Positions 60,114 through 64,000 of a DNA stretch of 64,000 nt are shown here, piece by piece. A program made the translations under genes and the position numbers. The notes beneath the pieces are model-generated. The model was not told where the DNA came from, ran no database searches, and worked only from the letters and a program-made list of their open reading frames with translations. The first letter of the stretch is position 1; every line of letters begins with the position of its first letter. Source of the stretch: Alitta virens (Eukaryota > Annelida > Polychaeta > Phyllodocida > Nereididae); contig OW028584.1 of assembly GCA_932294295.1 (NCBI GenBank), forward strand, positions 30,303,231 through 30,367,230, given 5' to 3'.

Positions 60114-60727
60114 AGAAATACGTTTTAATTCCATTCACCAACAGTAGTGCAACAGCAGCAGCTGCAGCACCTGCGGTACCTGCAGCACCTGCAGTACCCG
60201 CAGTAGCAACTGCAGCTGCTACAACAACAACTGCAGTACCCGCAGTATCAACTGCAGTACCCGCAGTACCTGCAGTACCCGCAGTACCCGCAGTACCCGC
60301 AGTACCCGCAGTACCTGCAGCTGCAGTACCTGCAGCAGCAGCTGCAGCAACTCCTAAACTAAGTTCTGATAGTATTCTGTCATCAATCCCTCAGAATATC
60401 AAATATAAAGCTCGAGCTATACTACAACATATTGAGGATAATGACGAAAATATAACTTGGAATAAAAAGGGTGAGGTAATAATTAATCAAAATCTTATAC
60501 CAAACAGTCACATCATTGATTTGATAAAATGCATGCTTTACCGTTATAAAAATGTACAACCAGAAGGTTTACATCAGTTTAGAGTAGCACTGCGAGATAG
60601 CAATATACCTCAAACTCTAGTTCAGAATGGCTCAGGGATAATTCGGAAACAAAGTTCACAGAGAAAACCACCACCCGGTGTTCCTATTACTGAAAAAAAA
60701 GAGAGATGGATTTGGCACAAGATGTGA
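60110..60727 (+). CDS. PAV-repeat protein with conserved Polinton C-terminal domain
   Basis: 205 residues. Residues about 10-78 are low complexity, dominated by Pro-Ala-Val triplets from a GCAGTACCC 9-bp repeat. Residues about 80-170 form an ordered region with ILSSIPQNIKYKARAIL, the segment TWNKKGEVII, and IPNSHIIDLIKCML. This is a block I associate with unnamed Polinton proteins of cnidarians and other invertebrates. The function is unknown. The start overlaps the previous stop (ATGA at 60,110). The last 22 bases overlap the integrase start at 60,706. Confidence 0.65.
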   Translation: MKKYVLIPFTNSSATAAAAAPAVPAAPAVPAVATAAATTTTAVPAVSTAVPAVPAVPAVPAVPAVPAVPAAAVPAAAAAATPKLSSDSILSSIPQNIKYKARAILQHIEDNDENITWNKKGEVIINQNLIPNSHIIDLIKCMLYRYKNVQPEGLHQFRVALRDSNIPQTLVQNGSGIIRKQSSQRKPPPGVPITEKKERWIWHKM

Positions 60728-61818
60728 GAAACTATCTTCTGGAAAAATTTCAAGATTTTAACTTTCCTGGAGCCTATAGTAGCGTTGATAAATTCTACAG
60801 AGCTATAAAAAAAGATAATAAACATATCTTAACCAGAAAACAAATCAAAGAATTTCTACAAAGTCGAGAGTATTACACATTACTTAGACAAGTGAATACT
60901 AACATTGTTAGAAATCGAGTTGTAACTCCATATATTGGTTATCAAATAGACTTGGATACAGCTCATATACCGCAGTACGATAAAGATAATTCCGGATATA
61001 TCTACATCTTAGCTGGGATTGATTGCTTCAGTAAAGTTGCTCATACAGTAGCTTTGAAAAGTTTGAAATCGCAAGAATTTGTTCCAGCTTTAAAAAGCTT
61101 GTTGTTAAAATTAGGGACTATAACCAACTGTCGTTCTGATAGAGGTCCCGAGTTCAGATCCCGTGCGACACAGAATTTATTCAAGAAACTGAGAATAAAT
61201 CATTTTTTTACTAATAATACAGAAACAAAAGCCAACATAGTTGAGAGATTTTTCAAGACTTTAAAAAAGTTATTGTTTACCTATATGCTTGCTCAAAATA
61301 CACACAAATGGGTTGATCAGTTGCAGAAAGCAACAAATTCCTACAATCACTCTTATCATAGCAGTATTAAACAGACTCCTGCTTCCGTTACAGTATCGGA
61401 TGAATACAAAATATGGAAGCAGTTATACGAAACGGAGCAACCTGATAAGATACAAACCGATTTTCGTTTTAATATACACGATACGGTTAGGATAAGTGTA
61501 GTCAGACACCCATTCATGAGAGCATTTGACGAATCGTGGACAAGAGAACATTTCATCATTGCTGATAGAATTATGAGAGATATCAAACCAATCTATGTAG
61601 TAAAAGACTTGAAAAACGAAGTCTTAAACGGGCATTTCCAAGAAAACGAGCTGCAGAAAGTGGTAGTTGATGATAATCAGACTTACCTCATAGAAAAAAT
61701 ACTTAAAAGGAAACGAGATAAAGTGTTGGTTAAATGGTTAGGTTGGCCTAAGAAACACTCGACATGGATGAAAAAAAGTGAAATAGAACATCTCCAAAAA
61801 GCAACACTAGTGACCTAG
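60706..61818 (+). CDS. retroviral-type (rve) integrase with C-terminal chromodomain
   Basis: 370 residues; would insert the element into host DNA. An N-terminal helical region (about 5-60) precedes the DDE core: Asp82 in YQIDLD, Asp145 in CRSDRGPEF and Glu180 in NIVERFFKT, with 34 residues between the last two. An SH3-like C-terminal region follows (VRISVVRHPF). Residues about 327-360 are a chromodomain with YLIEKIL, VLVKWLGW and STWM, as in many Polinton and chromovirus integrases, and could steer insertion to methylated histones. All catalytic residues are present and the frame is open. The start lies inside the end of the previous gene. Confidence 0.93.
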   Translation: MDLAQDVRNYLLEKFQDFNFPGAYSSVDKFYRAIKKDNKHILTRKQIKEFLQSREYYTLLRQVNTNIVRNRVVTPYIGYQIDLDTAHIPQYDKDNSGYIYILAGIDCFSKVAHTVALKSLKSQEFVPALKSLLLKLGTITNCRSDRGPEFRSRATQNLFKKLRINHFFTNNTETKANIVERFFKTLKKLLFTYMLAQNTHKWVDQLQKATNSYNHSYHSSIKQTPASVTVSDEYKIWKQLYETEQPDKIQTDFRFNIHDTVRISVVRHPFMRAFDESWTREHFIIADRIMRDIKPIYVVKDLKNEVLNGHFQENELQKVVVDDNQTYLIEKILKRKRDKVLVKWLGWPKKHSTWMKKSEIEHLQKATLVT

Positions 61819-62062
61819 TCTTGTGACCTAGTCTTGTGACCTAGGCTTGTGTCCTAGTCTTGTGACCTAGTCTTGTGGCCTGTGGCCTAGTCTTGTGACC
61901 TGTGACCTAGTCTTGTGGCCTGTGACCTAGTCTTGTGACCTGTGACCTAGTCTTGTGGTCTAGTCTTGTGACCTAGTTTTGTGACCTGTGTCCTAGTTTT
62001 GTGACCTAGTTTTATTACCTAGTTTTGTGACTTAGTTTTGTGACCTAGTTTTGTGACCTAGA
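61812..62062. repeat. minisatellite, GTGACCTAGTCTT unit
   Basis: About 250 bp of tandem copies of a roughly 15-bp motif, including shorter GTGACCT sub-copies, starting in the last codons of the integrase. It separates the integrase gene from the capsid gene block. A CCAACCCTGGGG/CCCAGGG inverted repeat follows at about 62,088-62,128. Confidence 0.85.
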
Positions 62063-62169
62063 CTAAGAACTGGTACATCCAGGTCTCCAACCCTGGGGTT
62101 CCAACCCAGGGCTGCAACCCTGGGGTGCACTTGCGTACAAGTACCCGGTAGTATATTACACAGCGGTGA

Positions 62170-62613
62170 ATGAGAAAAAGAACATTCTTAATCATGACAT
62201 CGTTTGTGGTGTATGCTTCTAGTACAGATAGTAAAAATATTTTCACTGACAATAATCCTAATGATTTTATAGTGCAACTAGATAGAAATATCAACCTCTG
62301 CGCGGAATCTTATGTGGAATTGCTAGACATTAGATGTAGAATTAACGAAAGAACCAAAGAAGAGATATATATTTTTAGCGATGTGTGTCAGGAATCTTTT
62401 CTATACGGAAAATTGTCACCAGTCTTGCGAGTTTTTCAATTACCAGGGTTGAAGGTTTCTCACACAGAATTCGTACGCCCGATTAAATTGAAAACTATTC
62501 AAGGACAACTCAATCGCTTCAGAATATATATAAAACCCAGAGAAACCACATCACCACCACTATCACTTTCGGAACTGAACGTAACACTTCGTTTTCACAA
62601 TGTCAGTTATTAA
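62170..62613 (+). CDS. putative penton-like minor capsid protein
   Basis: 147 residues, mostly beta-rich. It shows an N-terminal VVYASSTDS.NIF..N.PNDF.V.L pattern and a central IYIFSDVCQESF segment, which I associate with a conserved small Polinton protein upstream of the major capsid gene. That position and size suit a single-jelly-roll penton, but this is an inference. The second Met (62,194, MTSFVVYASS) may be the true start, since the family pattern begins there. It overlaps the next gene by 14 bases. Confidence 0.55.
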   Translation: MRKRTFLIMTSFVVYASSTDSKNIFTDNNPNDFIVQLDRNINLCAESYVELLDIRCRINERTKEEIYIFSDVCQESFLYGKLSPVLRVFQLPGLKVSHTEFVRPIKLKTIQGQLNRFRIYIKPRETTSPPLSLSELNVTLRFHNVSY

Positions 62614-62893
62614 TGATTATGATAGTTGGAAAAAGCATTACGCTGCAATGATTGATGGAAAAATTTTACCAAATCAAAAAATATTTGTGGTAAACGATTC
62701 AACTACTCAATCGGGCAAAGGTTTGCAAGTTGTAACTGCAGCCGCACAGAAAGATAACATGTCACGCTCTATCATTAACAAAGCTATAAAATCGAGTAAA
62801 AAGAAAAAATCGCCTCAGTCTAGATCTAAACACCGGAGCAAGAACACTAAAACTAGACAGACTAAGAAAAAGGTTGTAAGAAGGAGACGATAA
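62600..62893 (+). CDS. very basic small protein (core or minor capsid type)
   Basis: 97 residues. The first 60 form a conserved-looking module (SWKKHYAAMIDGKI, PNQKIFVVND, GLQVVTAAAQ). The last 35 are almost all Lys, Arg and Ser, ending KKVVRRRR. Such a tail suggests DNA binding inside the capsid, comparable in character to adenovirus core proteins. The function is inferred. Its start overlaps the upstream stop by 14 bases, and the next ATG is one base after its stop. Confidence 0.65.
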   Translation: MSVINDYDSWKKHYAAMIDGKILPNQKIFVVNDSTTQSGKGLQVVTAAAQKDNMSRSIINKAIKSSKKKKSPQSRSKHRSKNTKTRQTKKKVVRRRR

Positions 62894-62894
62894 A

Positions 62895-64000
62895 ATGCAA
62901 GCTCACGATGATTCTCTCAACCTTTTTTGCGTACAACCTACCAACAAAGCAATATCGCAATCTCAAATGATAGAACATCTTCCAATCTCACAACTATCCA
63001 GCGGATGTGTGGAATTTAGTGTAACTTCACAAAATTTTATCGACTTTTCCCGTTCACACATTCAACTTAGGTGTAAAATTGTTATAGGGGAGAATGATCC
63101 TATCAAATTTGTTGAATCATTGGAGAAATATGATGCTACCGGTGATGTAGCACCTACAAATTGTTTAATCGCATCAATGTTTCAGAAAGTTGACCTCAGT
63201 TTACAACATCAATCGATATCTAATGATATCCCTACTTACTGCTATCCTTATAAATATATGCTGGATACTCTTTTAACGAGTAAAGTAGACGAACAACTGG
63301 GAATATTATTCACCAAAGATCTAAGTACTGCGATAAATACTTGTAGTAATTTCAAGGCAGTAGCAGGAACTGATAATGCCGTTACGGATGGGAACCCTGC
63401 ATTGAAAAAAAGAACAAAGTTTGTTAACCAGGGGCAAGAGTTTGTTATGACTGGATCTATTGGAGTGGATTTCATGAAACAGAAAAGGTTATTATTACAC
63501 AACACCAACATTGGATTGAAATTTTGGCCTTCTACACCCGAATTTTCCTTGCTCTCTTCCGAATTAACACAAAAATTTAATATTAAAATATTGGATGCTA
63601 AGCTAGTGTTATGTCATGTTACCTTAGACCCAGCAGTTGGTGTTGCTATCAGTGATGCCCTAAAACTTAAATCAGCTCAATATCCTTATATCAATTCAAA
63701 AATGCGAACTCACACTATAGCTAAAGGTAGTCAAGTGGCTACGATTAATGATTTATTCGGAACCGAATGCCCAGAACAATTAATCGTTTGTATGGCTAAA
63801 TCTGCAGCTGTCAGCGGTTCATTCCAACACAATCCATATTTTTTAGTCACTTTAACATCAGTGAGATAGGATTGTATTTAAACAACATTTCTCTCCCAGC
63901 TAAACCACTTCAAGTTAAATTCGGTGATACAGCTTACCAATCTCATTATTTAGAGGCTTGGCAGAGACTTCACAGACTGAACCCAGACTCTATCATTTCT
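62895..64000 (+). pseudogene. major capsid protein (hexon-like), frameshifted and cut by window end
   Basis: The first 324 residues (62,895-63,869) match the Polinton/adintovirus capsid family, often annotated in animal genomes as F54H12.2-like: LNLFCVQPTN near the start, then EFSVTSQNFIDFSRSHIQL, with alternating beta strands expected of a double jelly roll. The reading frame ends at a TAG at 63,867-63,869. Just before it, at a run of six T at about 63,839-63,844, the family pattern moves to another frame. That frame stays open to base 64,000. This looks like a single-base loss in a homopolymer, either a real mutation or an assembly error. The rest of the gene is off the window. Confidence 0.8.

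Overview
The window is nuclear DNA of an invertebrate animal. It is AT-rich, with GT-AG introns, TATA promoters, AATAAA poly(A) signals, many small TA-flanked transposons and a tRNA-derived SINE. The genes (a tandem family of gamma-butyrobetaine dioxygenase-like enzymes, a DEG/ENaC channel, a Gly/His-rich secreted protein and a Polinton/adintovirus-type element) would fit a marine invertebrate such as an echinoderm, hemichordate, cephalochordate or lophotrochozoan. The sequence alone does not let me name the species.

Region 1 (1-35,533) is a tandem array of a roughly 12-16 kb unit. Each unit carries one seven-coding-exon BBOX-like gene on the minus strand. Unit 1 (1-7,524) shows only the first three coding exons. 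Unit 2 (7,525-23,466) and unit 3 (23,467-35,533) each hold a complete 469-codon gene with all splice sites and iron ligands intact. Units 1 and 2 are almost identical over about 6.7 kb and then diverge, whereas unit 3 is older and lacks a 2.4-kb TTAA-flanked transposon. Transposons, a SINE, an LTR fragment and inverted minisatellites fill the space between genes.

Region 2 (35,534-41,100) holds a TATA-promoter gene on the plus strand. It encodes a secreted Gly/His/Tyr/Ala-rich, decapeptide-repeat structural-type protein of 568 residues.

Region 3 (41,100-56,900) has two minus-strand genes. One is a secreted protein of unknown family in three coding exons (42,980-47,410), with an apparent single-base frameshift. 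The other is the 3' half of a DEG/ENaC channel (seven exons, 50,640-56,875). Between them lies a decayed mariner-like transposon.

Region 4 (about 57.4 kb to the right edge) is a large virus-like Polinton/Maverick (adintovirus-type) element. In order it encodes a PC4-like ssDNA-binding protein, an FtsK/HerA-type packaging ATPase, a small membrane protein, a small basic protein, a PAV-repeat protein, an rve integrase with C-terminal chromodomain, a putative penton-like protein, a very basic protein and the major capsid protein. The last of these carries a frameshift and runs off the window. Genes are tightly packed, with two exact ATGA stop/start overlaps. The DNA polymerase and terminal repeats expected of such an element are not visible here.
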